Counted from the stretch's first letter, positions 1-5,335 are shown. The stretch: DNA of 6,364 bases from an uncultured bacterium (GCA_903828035.1 CAIKKV010000194.1:1-6364); one strand, 5' to 3'. The notes: a model not told the origin generated them from the sequence alone. Program-made: numbers and translations.

Positions 1-34
1 CGCCGCACACCAACACATAAGTCTTGATTGCCAT
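1..34 (-). CDS. NuoF/HydB-like NADH-binding flavoprotein subunit (5' end only)
   Basis: Only the first 11 codons are in the window, reading MAIKTYVLVCG before the left edge. A GGAGG ribosome binding site lies on the minus strand at 45-49, 10 bases before the ATG, and the gene starts 17 bases after the stop of the ferredoxin-like gene. NuoF/HydB-type hydrogenase subunits often begin with a thioredoxin-like ferredoxin domain whose first strand ends in a CGGTGC-type motif, and 'VLVCG' fits that. Family knowledge says such a subunit carries FMN, a 4Fe-4S cluster and the NAD(H) site. The identity is inferred mainly from operon position (NuoE-like, ATPase, ferredoxin, then NuoF-like). The existence of a gene start here is well supported; the product name is moderately supported. 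Confidence 0.6.
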   Translation of the reverse strand, partial: MAIKTYVLVCG

Positions 35-51
35 GAAACCCGGTCCTCCGG

Positions 52-456
52 TTACTTGCTGCGCGACTTGACGATGTCCGCCGCGGGTTTGTCGAACACA
101 TGATCGCCGACCAGCCGGCGGTTGAGTAAATGCTCCTGCACGATCTTGCGGGCCACCTCGGGCCCCACGTTGCCGTAGATCACCGTCGGCATGCCGGGCA
201 TGACGACCTCGACCGTGGGCTCGGCGTAGCACAGCCCCATGCAGCCGGTCTGCCGGATCACCACGGTCTTCAGCTCCGGCTTGCCGGCCAGGGCTTCCAC
301 GAAGGTGTCGAACGTCTTCTTGGCGCCGGCCGCGATGCCGCAGGTGCCCATGCCGATAATGACCGAGATGTCCTTGCCGTCCACGTTGCGGCGTTCCATC
401 TCGTTGCTCTTCGACTCCCGCAGCTTGCGGAGGTCCTCCAGTGTCAGCTTCGCCAT
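52..456 (-). CDS. Thioredoxin-like [2Fe-2S] ferredoxin, hydrogenase accessory subunit
   Basis: This 134-residue protein has the small thioredoxin-like ferredoxin fold found as separate genes in NADH-linked [FeFe]-hydrogenase operons. Residues 1-28 form a charged N-terminal helix. A strand (ISVIIGMGTC) leads to Cys39 and the typical CGIAAGA turn, and the second cluster segment is TGCMGLC with Cys72 and Cys76. The PTVIYGNV stretch (90-97) closes the domain. Only three cysteines are visible, all in cluster-binding positions. The fourth ligand of the classical four-Cys pattern is absent, which as I recall is common in this subfamily. The start is set by AAGGAA (464-469 on the minus strand) 7 bases before the ATG. 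The gene begins 13 bases after the upstream ATPase gene ends. Likely role: electron transfer within, or assembly with, the NuoE/NuoF-like module in the cytoplasm. It may match HydD of Acetobacterium-type operons (recollection). Confidence 0.82.
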   Translation of the reverse strand: MAKLTLEDLRKLRESKSNEMERRNVDGKDISVIIGMGTCGIAAGAKKTFDTFVEALAGKPELKTVVIRQTGCMGLCYAEPTVEVVMPGMPTVIYGNVGPEVARKIVQEHLLNRRLVGDHVFDKPAADIVKSRSK

Positions 457-469
457 GATGCCGTTCCTT

Positions 470-1012
470 TCATTCCTTCAATTCGTCTTCACGCCCCTGC
501 AGATACTGCCGGGCCAGGGACAGCGTCTCCGCCGTATCCAGCCCGCCCAGCGCCTCGATCAGCTCCCCGCGCGCCACGGCGTAGCCCCGGGCGCCGCACC
601 GGCGGGTGACCGCCAGCTCAAAATCCCCGGGCAGCCCCATCAGACCGACCAGCGTGGCGGCCCAGTCCCCCGCCGGCGGCGTGTCCGCGTGCGCGGCCGG
701 GAACCGGAAGCGGACCGCGGTCCCCGCGCCGGGCTTCGACTCCACCTTCAGCTCGCCGCCCGTCTGGTCCACGGCCTGTCGCAGGAAGGGCAGCCCCAGC
801 CCCACCCGCCGCCCGGGATGCTTGCCCGGCTCGCTGTAAAAGGGGTCGAAGGCTTTCTCCAGCGCGCCCGCGTCCATCCCCTTGCCGTCGTCCACGACCT
901 CAATCTCCACCGCGTCCCGCTCCTCGCGCACCTCCACGGTCACCCGGCCGGCGCCCGCCTCCACGGCGTTCTGCACCACGTCCGTCAGGTAATCGCAGAG
1001 CGTGAGGTGCAT
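470..1012 (-). CDS. Stand-alone GHKL (histidine-kinase-like) ATPase in the hydrogenase operon
   Basis: This 180-residue protein begins directly with the Bergerat ATP-binding fold. The N box is DVVQNAVEAG with Asn15, the G1 box is DDGKGM (41-46), the F-box-like segment is FDPFYS (55-60) and the G2 box is GLGLP (71-75). The ATPase fold ends near residue 106. Residues about 115-180 form a separate C-terminal segment (LVGLMGLPGDFELAV, then a RGELIEAL helix) that I do not recognise outside relatives in the same operon context. There is no HisKA phosphoacceptor helix, sensor domain or membrane segment, so it is not a conventional sensor kinase. The ATG lies 6 bases past the stop of the NuoE-like gene, with GAGG (1017-1020, minus strand) as ribosome binding site, so translation is probably coupled. 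It could regulate, assemble or modify the hydrogenase in an ATP-dependent way; that role is inference. By position it would match HydE of Acetobacterium-type clusters. Confidence 0.82.
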   Translation of the reverse strand: MHLTLCDYLTDVVQNAVEAGAGRVTVEVREERDAVEIEVVDDGKGMDAGALEKAFDPFYSEPGKHPGRRVGLGLPFLRQAVDQTGGELKVESKPGAGTAVRFRFPAAHADTPPAGDWAATLVGLMGLPGDFELAVTRRCGARGYAVARGELIEALGGLDTAETLSLARQYLQGREDELKE

Positions 1013-1018
1013 GCCGCC

Positions 1019-1507
1019 TCAGCTCTGGTACTTGGACAGGATCTCGGGAAGCTGGTCCTTCGTCAGGCGGCCGTAGACTTCCCCGTCGATCGTCATCACA
1101 GGCGCCAGGCCGCAGCAGCCCAGGCAGCGCACCGCCTCGAGCGAGAACAGGTTGTCCGGCGTGGTCGTGTTCAGCCCGGTTCCCAGAAGCTGCTCGAACT
1201 CCTTGATCAGGTCCTCGCCGCCCTTGAGGTAGCAGGCCGTCCCCATGCACACGGCAATGATGTGCTTGCCGGGCTTTTTCAGCCGGAAGAGGTGGTAAAA
1301 GGTGATGACGCCGTAAATCTTGGCCAGGGGCACATCCAGCTTCTCGGCCACCTGGAACGCAATGTCCCGCGGAACAAACCCGTAGGTCTCCTGCACCTTG
1401 TGCAGGACCATGATCAGGTTGCCCGGCTTCTCCTTCCACTGCGCGATAAACGCCAGCAGTTCCGGAGTGAGCGTCAGTTTCTCCGCCTTTTCCGCCACCG
1501 TCGTCAT
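1019..1507 (-). CDS. hydC: NuoE/HydC-like [2Fe-2S] subunit of NADH-linked [FeFe]-hydrogenase
   Basis: This 162-residue protein matches the 24-kDa NuoE family in length and layout. A helical N-terminal domain (about 10-75, with the family-typical VLHKVQETYGFVP and IYGVITFYHLF) is followed by a thioredoxin-like domain holding one [2Fe-2S] cluster. The ligands are Cys87 and Cys92 (CMGTAC) and Cys128 and Cys132 (CLGCC); Cys131 is extra. In complex I and in HydABC-type hydrogenases this subunit passes electrons to or from the NuoF-like flavoprotein. The neighbouring ferredoxin, NuoF-like start and divergent rex argue for a soluble hydrogenase rather than complex I. It is the first gene of the minus-strand operon. 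GGGGAG at 1515-1520 (minus strand), 7 bases before the ATG, fixes the start. The gene might instead serve a formate dehydrogenase or NADH:acceptor complex, since the catalytic subunit lies outside the window. Confidence 0.88.
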   Translation of the reverse strand: MTTVAEKAEKLTLTPELLAFIAQWKEKPGNLIMVLHKVQETYGFVPRDIAFQVAEKLDVPLAKIYGVITFYHLFRLKKPGKHIIAVCMGTACYLKGGEDLIKEFEQLLGTGLNTTTPDNLFSLEAVRCLGCCGLAPVMTIDGEVYGRLTKDQLPEILSKYQS

Positions 1508-1579
1508 AACTCTGCTCCCCGGTTCATCATCATTAAAGCTTCACGTCCTGTCCGCTTTTTCCGCGTATTTCAAACATCA

Positions 1580-1608
1580 TTTTTATCACATCTGGACTCC
1601 GGCATCAA
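1580..1608 (-). promoter_or_regulatory. Candidate promoter of the hydrogenase operon
   Basis: On the minus strand TTGATG (1603-1608) and TAAAAA (1580-1585) are separated by 17 bases and match sigma-70 consensus in four positions each. A transcript would start about 65 bases before the NuoE-like ATG. GATAAA, two bases nearer, is an alternative -10. The call is weak, because AT-rich sequence gives such matches easily. Confidence 0.3.
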
Positions 1609-1614
1609 GTATAT

Positions 1615-1641
1615 TTTAAATCCGGATATCTTTAAATCAGG
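1615..1641. repeat. Imperfect direct repeat TTTAAATC(C/A)GG in the divergent promoter region
   Basis: TTTAAATCCGG at 1615-1625 and TTTAAATCAGG at 1631-1641 agree in 10 of 11 bases, with start points 16 bases apart. The pair sits between the two candidate promoters, upstream of both. It could bind a regulator or be chance similarity in AT-rich DNA. Confidence 0.4.
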
Positions 1642-1659
1642 CCATAAAGGTTTTTAATA

Positions 1660-1688
1660 TTGACTTTTATGCGATTTAATGTGCTAAT
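1660..1688 (+). promoter_or_regulatory. Promoter of the rex operon
   Basis: TTGACT (1660-1665) and GCTAAT (1683-1688) are separated by the ideal 17 bases. The -35 matches sigma-70 consensus in five of six positions and the -10 in four of six, including TAAT. A transcript would begin near 1695, about 20 bases before the rex ATG and just ahead of the Rex-like operator, which fits autorepression. Confidence 0.55.
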
Positions 1689-1699
1689 AGCCATGTTTA

Positions 1700-1717
1700 T
1701 TGTGAAAGGCGTAACAT
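1700..1717 (+). promoter_or_regulatory. Candidate Rex operator overlapping the rex start
   Basis: The 18-base sequence TTGTGAAAGGCGTAACAT matches the Rex consensus TTGTGAA-N4-TT(C/A)ACAA perfectly in the left half and in five of seven positions of the right half (GTAACAT against TTAACAA). It lies downstream of the rex -10 and covers the ribosome binding site (AAAGG, 1705-1709) and start codon. Bound Rex would block transcription of its own operon. The poorer right half, and the ribosome binding site function of the same bases, leave room for coincidence. Confidence 0.45.
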
Positions 1718-2360
1718 GTTAGGTCATCCGCGTGAAGTGGTCAACCGGCTGGCGCGTTATAAGAACGCGCTGGATAAGCTTCGGTCCTTGGGGCTTTCCC
1801 GGGTTTTTTCAGATAATCTGGCGGACGTTCTGGGCGTCTCCGCCGCCCTCGTGCGAAAGGACTTCTCCCTCTTCGGCCTGAGCGGCAACAAGCGCGGGGG
1901 CTACAAGGTGGAGGACCTGATCAACCAGATCAGCCACATCCTCGGCCGCGACGAGATCGAAAAAGTCGTCATTGTGGGCTGCGGAAAGATCGGCACCGCG
2001 CTCATGAACTACAACGGCTTCTCCCACCAGCGGGTCCAGATCGTGGCCGGATTCGATGTCAACCCCGCCAAGTTCGACGCCCACGCGCACATTCCCGTCC
2101 ACAATATCAACCAGATGTCGGCCGTCATCCAGGCCGAGGGCGTCCACTTCGCCATCCTCACCGTGCCCGAGGCCGTCGCCTCCGGGGTCGTCGACACGCT
2201 CCTCAGCCTCGATATCCGGGGCATCCTCAATTTCACGCCCATGCCGTTGAAGGACACCGGAGACTGCGTCATTCATAACATCAACATCGCGCTTGAGCTG
2301 GAAAACCTCTTCTACCTCGCGCGGCTCTCCCGAAACAGCGCCAAGGAGCCCGCCTCTTGA
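1716..2360 (+). CDS. rex: Redox-sensing transcriptional repressor Rex
   Basis: Rex is a homodimeric repressor that binds DNA when NAD+ is abundant and leaves it when NADH rises, so it induces NADH-consuming fermentation and hydrogenase genes. The 214-residue length is typical. Residues 1-75 form the winged helix with the family-typical VRKDFSLFG (46-54) and KRGGYKV (59-65). The Rossmann NAD(H) domain follows with the glycine motif G88-C-G90-K-I-G93 and an acidic strand end at GFDVNP (Asp114). LNFTP (171-175) and the C-terminal helix near 186-204, which swaps between protomers, complete the fold. The N terminus (MLGHPREVVNRLARYKNAL) differs from the usual PEPTLRRL opening but has the same spacing. 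AAAGG (1705-1709), 6 bases upstream, supports the ATG. It is divergent from the hydrogenase genes, so it most likely controls both operons. Residues after 205 are a short variable tail. Confidence 0.95.
   Translation: MLGHPREVVNRLARYKNALDKLRSLGLSRVFSDNLADVLGVSAALVRKDFSLFGLSGNKRGGYKVEDLINQISHILGRDEIEKVVIVGCGKIGTALMNYNGFSHQRVQIVAGFDVNPAKFDAHAHIPVHNINQMSAVIQAEGVHFAILTVPEAVASGVVDTLLSLDIRGILNFTPMPLKDTGDCVIHNINIALELENLFYLARLSRNSAKEPAS
2343..2359 (+). promoter_or_regulatory. Ribosome binding site that decides a TTG start
   Basis: AAGGAG at 2343-2348 lies inside the end of rex, 8 bases before TTG (2357-2359), whose last two bases belong to the rex stop codon (TTGA overlap). No closer ATG gives a complete DRTGG domain, so the TTG is the likely start and its translation is coupled to rex. 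Confidence 0.7.
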
Positions 2361-2695
2361 AACTGAACCTGCTCGCCCGCGAACTCAACGCCGAAATCCT
2401 CCACGCGGGGGATCGCTTCGAGCTGGCCGACGTGAAGCACGTCATCGCCTCCGACCTCATGAGCGATGTGCTCGTCATCGACCGGCCCGGCCCCCTCATC
2501 GTCACCTCGCTCGCCTCCGACCAGACCCTGCGCACGGCCGATATCGTCGGCGCCTGCGGCGTGCTGGTGGTGAACGGCAAGAATCTTCCCTCCGACATGA
2601 AAAGCCTGGCCGCCGAATACAACATCAGCCTGCTCCGCACCTCCCTGCCCAAGTTCGAGGCCTGCCTCAAGCTGGGGCGCGCGCTTGGCTACTGA
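2357..2695 (+). CDS. DRTGG-domain protein, first copy
   Basis: This 112-residue protein is a single DRTGG-type domain (Pfam DRTGG family), a small alpha/beta fold found alone, in HPr-kinase-related proteins and next to CBS pairs in regulated pyrophosphatases, where it is taken to bind adenine nucleotides. Visible family features are MKLNLLARELNAEIL at the start, the HVIASDLMSDVLVI stretch (28-41), VTSLASDQTLRTADIVGACGVLVVNGK (49-75, described here by its ends V49 and K75) and a C-terminal TSLPKFEACLKLGRALGY-like helix. The literal DRTGG residues are not present. It starts with TTG inside the rex stop codon. Stand-alone DRTGG genes recur next to Rex and [FeFe]-hydrogenase genes as I recall, but their job is unproven. 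A ligand-sensing or regulatory role is inferred. Confidence 0.82.
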   Translation: MKLNLLARELNAEILHAGDRFELADVKHVIASDLMSDVLVIDRPGPLIVTSLASDQTLRTADIVGACGVLVVNGKNLPSDMKSLAAEYNISLLRTSLPKFEACLKLGRALGY

Positions 2696-2711
2696 TCCGA
2701 AAGGCCCGCCC

Positions 2712-3665
2712 ATGGGTGGTTCACCCGCCTTGCCCATCCCGCCCGACCAGTCCCCCCTGGTCCTTCTCGACCTGCTTTTCAAGATGCGGATCAAGGACGT
2801 CATGTCGTCCGCCGTCATCACCGTGACGCGCAGCCAGACCCTCCGCGAAGCCCAGGCCCTCATGAAGGCCAACCGCATCACCGGCATGCCCGTGGCCGAG
2901 GACGGCCGCCTCTTCGGCATCGTGAGCATGGACGACATCGTCTCCGCGCTCGAAGGCGGCTGGATCGGCGAGCCGGTGGAAACGCACATGACCCGCAACG
3001 TCGTGGTGCTCGAGGAGGACATGCCCCTCTCCTTCGGCGCCTCCTACTTCGAAAAATACCAGTTCGGGCGCTTTCCCGTGCTCAGCCGCGACAACCTCCT
3101 CGTCGGCATCCTCTCCAGCCGCGACGTCAGCGCCGCCGTGCTCATCGAGCTGCTCCAGGAGTTCGGCCGCCTCGAGGCGCGCCTGCCCGCCGTTCAAGCG
3201 CCCCCTGAAGCCTCCCCCCACCACATCCACCTGCAATTCAGCGTCAACAAATACGACTTCGGGCGCGCCGGCAAGGGCACGCACGAGATCAAGCGCGCCC
3301 TCACCGGCCTGGGCCTCGACCCCCGCCTCATCCGGCGCGCCGCCGTGGCCTCCTATGAAATGGAGATGAACATGGTGCTCCACTCCGCCGGCGGCTCCCT
3401 CTCGTGCGTCATCGTCCCCGACCGCGTGGAGATCACGGCGCGCGACACGGGCCCCGGCATCCCCAACGTGGAGCAGGCCCTCGAGGAGGGCTACACCACC
3501 GCCAACGAGTGGATCAAGTCGCTGGGCTTCGGCGCCGGCATGGGACTGCCCAACATCCGGCGCGTCTCCGACGATTTCGCCATCCAGTCCAGCACGGCGG
3601 GCACCCAGGTGCGCGTCGCCATCCGCTTCCCCCCGCCCCCCGCCCCGGAAGGAAAACCCGCATGA
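2712..3665 (+). CDS. CBS-pair protein fused to an anti-sigma-type (RsbW-like) ATPase
   Basis: This 317-residue cytoplasmic protein joins two modules. Residues about 27-80 and 88-145 are two CBS motifs (RIKDVMSSAVITVTR with RITGMPVAEDGRLFGIVS; THMTRNVVVL with FGRFPVLSRDNLLVGILS), a pair that usually binds AMP, ATP or related ligands. After a proline-rich linker (158-170), residues about 171-307 form a GHKL ATPase of the HATPase_c_2/RsbW type. Its N box is EMEMNMVLH (216-224), its G1 box DTGPGI (245-250) and its lid GFGAGMGLPNIRR (272-284). A proline-rich tail ends it. The chosen ATG has AAAGG (2700-2704) 7 bases upstream. A TTG at 2685, overlapping the upstream gene, would add nine residues and is less likely. 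It lies between two DRTGG genes. Nucleotide-controlled protein kinase or switch activity is inferred; no sigma factor or STAS-domain antagonist gene is in view. Confidence 0.85.
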   Translation: MGGSPALPIPPDQSPLVLLDLLFKMRIKDVMSSAVITVTRSQTLREAQALMKANRITGMPVAEDGRLFGIVSMDDIVSALEGGWIGEPVETHMTRNVVVLEEDMPLSFGASYFEKYQFGRFPVLSRDNLLVGILSSRDVSAAVLIELLQEFGRLEARLPAVQAPPEASPHHIHLQFSVNKYDFGRAGKGTHEIKRALTGLGLDPRLIRRAAVASYEMEMNMVLHSAGGSLSCVIVPDRVEITARDTGPGIPNVEQALEEGYTTANEWIKSLGFGAGMGLPNIRRVSDDFAIQSSTAGTQVRVAIRFPPPPAPEGKPA

Positions 3666-4003
3666 CGCTAAGCGATCTCGAAACCCTGCCCGGCGGCCGG
3701 ATCCTTCAAGCCGAAATGGGGGCTAAAACCGCGATCCATGACGCCTGCGCCTCGGACATGCTGAGCGACGTCATGGCCCATGCGCCCGACGATTCGGTGC
3801 TCATCACCATCCAGGCCCACACCAACACGGTGGCCGTCGCCACCCTCGCGGGCATCCGCGCCATCCTGGTCTGCCACGACCGGCCCGTGCCGCCCGAGAT
3901 GCTCGAGGCCGCCCGGCGCGAGCAGATCGCCGTCGCGGTCACCTCCGCCGCGCAGTACGAGGCCTCCTGGCGCATCCACGCCCTGCTCGCCGCCTCGCCA
4001 TGA
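3662..4003 (+). CDS. DRTGG-like domain protein, second copy
   Basis: This 113-residue protein has the same size and general pattern as the DRTGG protein two genes upstream but is strongly diverged from it. An ASDMLSDVMAHAPDDSVLIT segment (30-49) corresponds to ASDLMSDVLVI. ITIQAHTNTVAVATLAGIRAILV (49-71; ends I49 and V71) corresponds to the central strand-helix-strand, and EQIAVAVTSAAQYEASWRI (87-105) to the C-terminal TSLPKFEACLKL helix. A longer frame runs upstream through the CBS-ATPase gene in another register. The true start is the ATG at 3662, in an ATGA overlap with the preceding stop, with AAGGA (3649-3653) 8 bases upstream. Similar short genes occur in Rex/hydrogenase accessory operons as I recall. 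It may form a hetero-oligomer with the first copy or with the CBS protein; that is inference. Confidence 0.8.
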   Translation: MTLSDLETLPGGRILQAEMGAKTAIHDACASDMLSDVMAHAPDDSVLITIQAHTNTVAVATLAGIRAILVCHDRPVPPEMLEAARREQIAVAVTSAAQYEASWRIHALLAASP

Positions 4004-4707
4004 TCCGGGCGGACCTCCATCTGCACTCCTGCCTCTCCCCCTGCGGCGGGCTGGACATGTCCCCGGCGTCCATCGTGCGCAAGGCCCTGGAAACAGGCCT
4101 GCAAACCGTGGCGCTGACCGATCACAACTCCTGCCGGAACAGTCTTGCCATGGCCAGGGTCTGCGCCGCCGCGGGGCTGCCCTGCCTGCACGGGCTCGAA
4201 GCCTGCACGGTCGAGGAAATCCACGTCCTCTGCCTGTTCGACACCCTGGAGCCCGCCCTGGCGCTCTCCGACTACATCCACGCCCGGCTCCCCGACATTC
4301 CCTGCATCCGCGAAAAGATGGGCGAGCAGGTGGTGGTGAACGAGAAGGACGAGGTGGAGGAGTGGGAGGACCGCTATTTGGGCAGCGGCGCGGAGATCAC
4401 CTTCACCGACCTGTGCCACAAGGTCATCGGCGAGGGCGGCCTGTTTATCCCCAGCCACATCGACCGGCCCGCGCACAGCCTGCTCTCGCAGCTCGGCCGC
4501 GTGCCGGAGCTGCCCTACTCCGCCGTCGAAATCACCCCCTGGTACAATCTCAAAACGGATCCGCTCAAGGTGGCCGGCCGCTACCCGCTGGTGGGCAATT
4601 CCGACTCCCATATGCTGGAGCAGATGGGCCTGCGGTGGACCGAGTATGAGGGGGAGCGGGTTTCCGTGCACGCGTTCCGCCCTTTGAGCATTCACACCGC
4701 GCCCTGA
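4000..4707 (+). CDS. PHP-domain metal-dependent phosphoesterase
   Basis: This 235-residue protein is a complete PHP (polymerase and histidinol phosphatase) domain, a distorted TIM barrel with a multinuclear metal site that hydrolyses phosphoesters. The metal-ligand motifs are all present: HLH (His7, His9), DHN (Asp41, His42), HGLE with Glu67, His75, PSHIDRP with His153, and SDSH with Asp202 and His204. An acidic insertion (about 104-125, with VNEKDEVEEWED) is typical of the subgroup found beside hydrogenases. The ATG overlaps the previous stop as ATGA and has no clear ribosome binding site, so translation is probably coupled. It is the last gene of the rex operon. Relatives act on nucleoside phosphates, oligoribonucleotides or histidinol phosphate, and the substrate cannot be read from sequence. 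Its end overlaps the convergent four-helix-bundle gene by 16 bases. Confidence 0.88.
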   Translation: MIRADLHLHSCLSPCGGLDMSPASIVRKALETGLQTVALTDHNSCRNSLAMARVCAAAGLPCLHGLEACTVEEIHVLCLFDTLEPALALSDYIHARLPDIPCIREKMGEQVVVNEKDEVEEWEDRYLGSGAEITFTDLCHKVIGEGGLFIPSHIDRPAHSLLSQLGRVPELPYSAVEITPWYNLKTDPLKVAGRYPLVGNSDSHMLEQMGLRWTEYEGERVSVHAFRPLSIHTAP

Positions 4708-5297
4708 TCCCCTCCGTGATCATCAAAGCGCTTGCGCCGGAATCGGCAAAGCCGTTCCGAAAAACCGCCTTCGCGCTCGAAGGCTTCCGCCTGGGCCGCA
4801 ATCTGGCGATTCAACAAGCTGTTGGCCACCGCAATCAAGGTGAGCACGGCATTGGCGGCCAAGGCGGACGTGGACATCGTGGACCCGGCAGACAAGGTGG
4901 ACGCCTTGGCGCCGACCCATTTGACCACCTCGTCGGCGGTCTTTGGGCGACACGCAACCAGGGCCGCCCGGCGGGGATCGCCAGGCGGCCATATTTCCTG
5001 CGCTCTTTGCCGCAGGAAATCCTCATAATCGAGGCGCAGTTCCTCCAGGCTGGCGCGCGCAACCGTGGTCAACCGGAGCTCGCTTTTCCTGGATGTCGCC
5101 GAGGTCTGGCTGCCTTCGGCAATATTCTGCACGCCGCTCCGCGCGGCTTGCACCATTTGATCGTGCGTCCGGCTGAATCGGCTGACATAACGATCGCAAA
5201 AACGAACGGTCACATCATAGACCAGTTGCGCGACCTGGAAGCTTATCAAGCGGCGGTAGCCGCCATGACTGGGCAGCAAATGTTCCCCTGTGTTCAT
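4692..5297 (-). CDS. Four-helix-bundle protein (23S rRNA intervening-sequence-protein-like family)
   Basis: This 201-residue protein carries the four-helix-bundle signature of the IVS/S23-like family. Helix 1 is about 16-42 (FQVAQLVYDVTVRFCDRY). The conserved QMVQAARSGVQNIAEGS block is at 48-64, then SELRLTTVARASLEELRLDYEDFLRQR (72-98; ends S72 and R98), with a last helix at 145-175. A low-complexity Ser/Thr linker (about 131-144) is encoded by 9-bp GTCCAC-type repeats. The chosen ATG has AAAGG 4 bases before it and gives the MNTGEHLLPSHGGY start I recall for relatives. An in-frame ATG at 5318 would add seven residues but has no ribosome binding site. Family members occur inside rRNA intervening sequences or as bAvd in retroelements; neither context is present here, and function is unknown. 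It is convergent with the PHP gene, overlapping 16 bases, and has its own promoter. Confidence 0.82.
   Translation of the reverse strand: MNTGEHLLPSHGGYRRLISFQVAQLVYDVTVRFCDRYVSRFSRTHDQMVQAARSGVQNIAEGSQTSATSRKSELRLTTVARASLEELRLDYEDFLRQRAQEIWPPGDPRRAALVACRPKTADEVVKWVGAKASTLSAGSTMSTSALAANAVLTLIAVANSLLNRQIAAQAEAFEREGGFSERLCRFRRKRFDDHGGDQGAV
4864..4902 (-). repeat. 9-bp GTCCAC-type repeat inside the four-helix-bundle gene
   Basis: On the minus strand GTCCAC occurs with starts 9 bases apart (plus-strand GTGGAC at 4870, 4879 and 4897, with degenerate GCAGAC at 4888 and GCGGAC at 4864). It encodes the Ser-Thr linker ASTLSAGSTMSTS. The unit equals that of the non-coding repeat upstream of the gene, but on the opposite strand. 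Confidence 0.65.
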
Positions 5298-5335
5298 ATA
5301 GCCTTTCACAGGGACCATCCGGGAATGTCACCAAA

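Larger units (their letters stand above)
1508..1715. promoter_or_regulatory. Divergent regulatory region between the hydrogenase and rex operons
   Basis: These 208 bases separate the starts of the NuoE-like gene and rex, and must hold the control elements for both operons. Bases about 1540-1715 are clearly more AT-rich than the surrounding genes. The region contains a good rex promoter, a weaker minus-strand promoter candidate, an imperfect 11-bp direct repeat and a Rex-like operator at the rex start. No coding potential is convincing here. Confidence 0.75.

Noticed and set aside
239..1657. A 472-codon plus-strand open frame opposite the hydrogenase genes
   Set aside because: Its translation is low-complexity Arg/His/Leu/Gln-rich, lies antisense to three genes with clear family motifs and has no recognisable domain. 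It results from high GC content.
3706..4695. A 329-codon minus-strand open frame antisense to the second DRTGG and PHP genes
   Set aside because: No domain or credible ribosome binding site. The plus strand carries the complete PHP metal-site motifs, so this is a shadow.
4692..5297. rRNA intervening sequence or diversity-generating retroelement
   Set aside because: The four-helix-bundle family is related to those proteins, but no rRNA, reverse transcriptase or template/variable repeat is present in the window.
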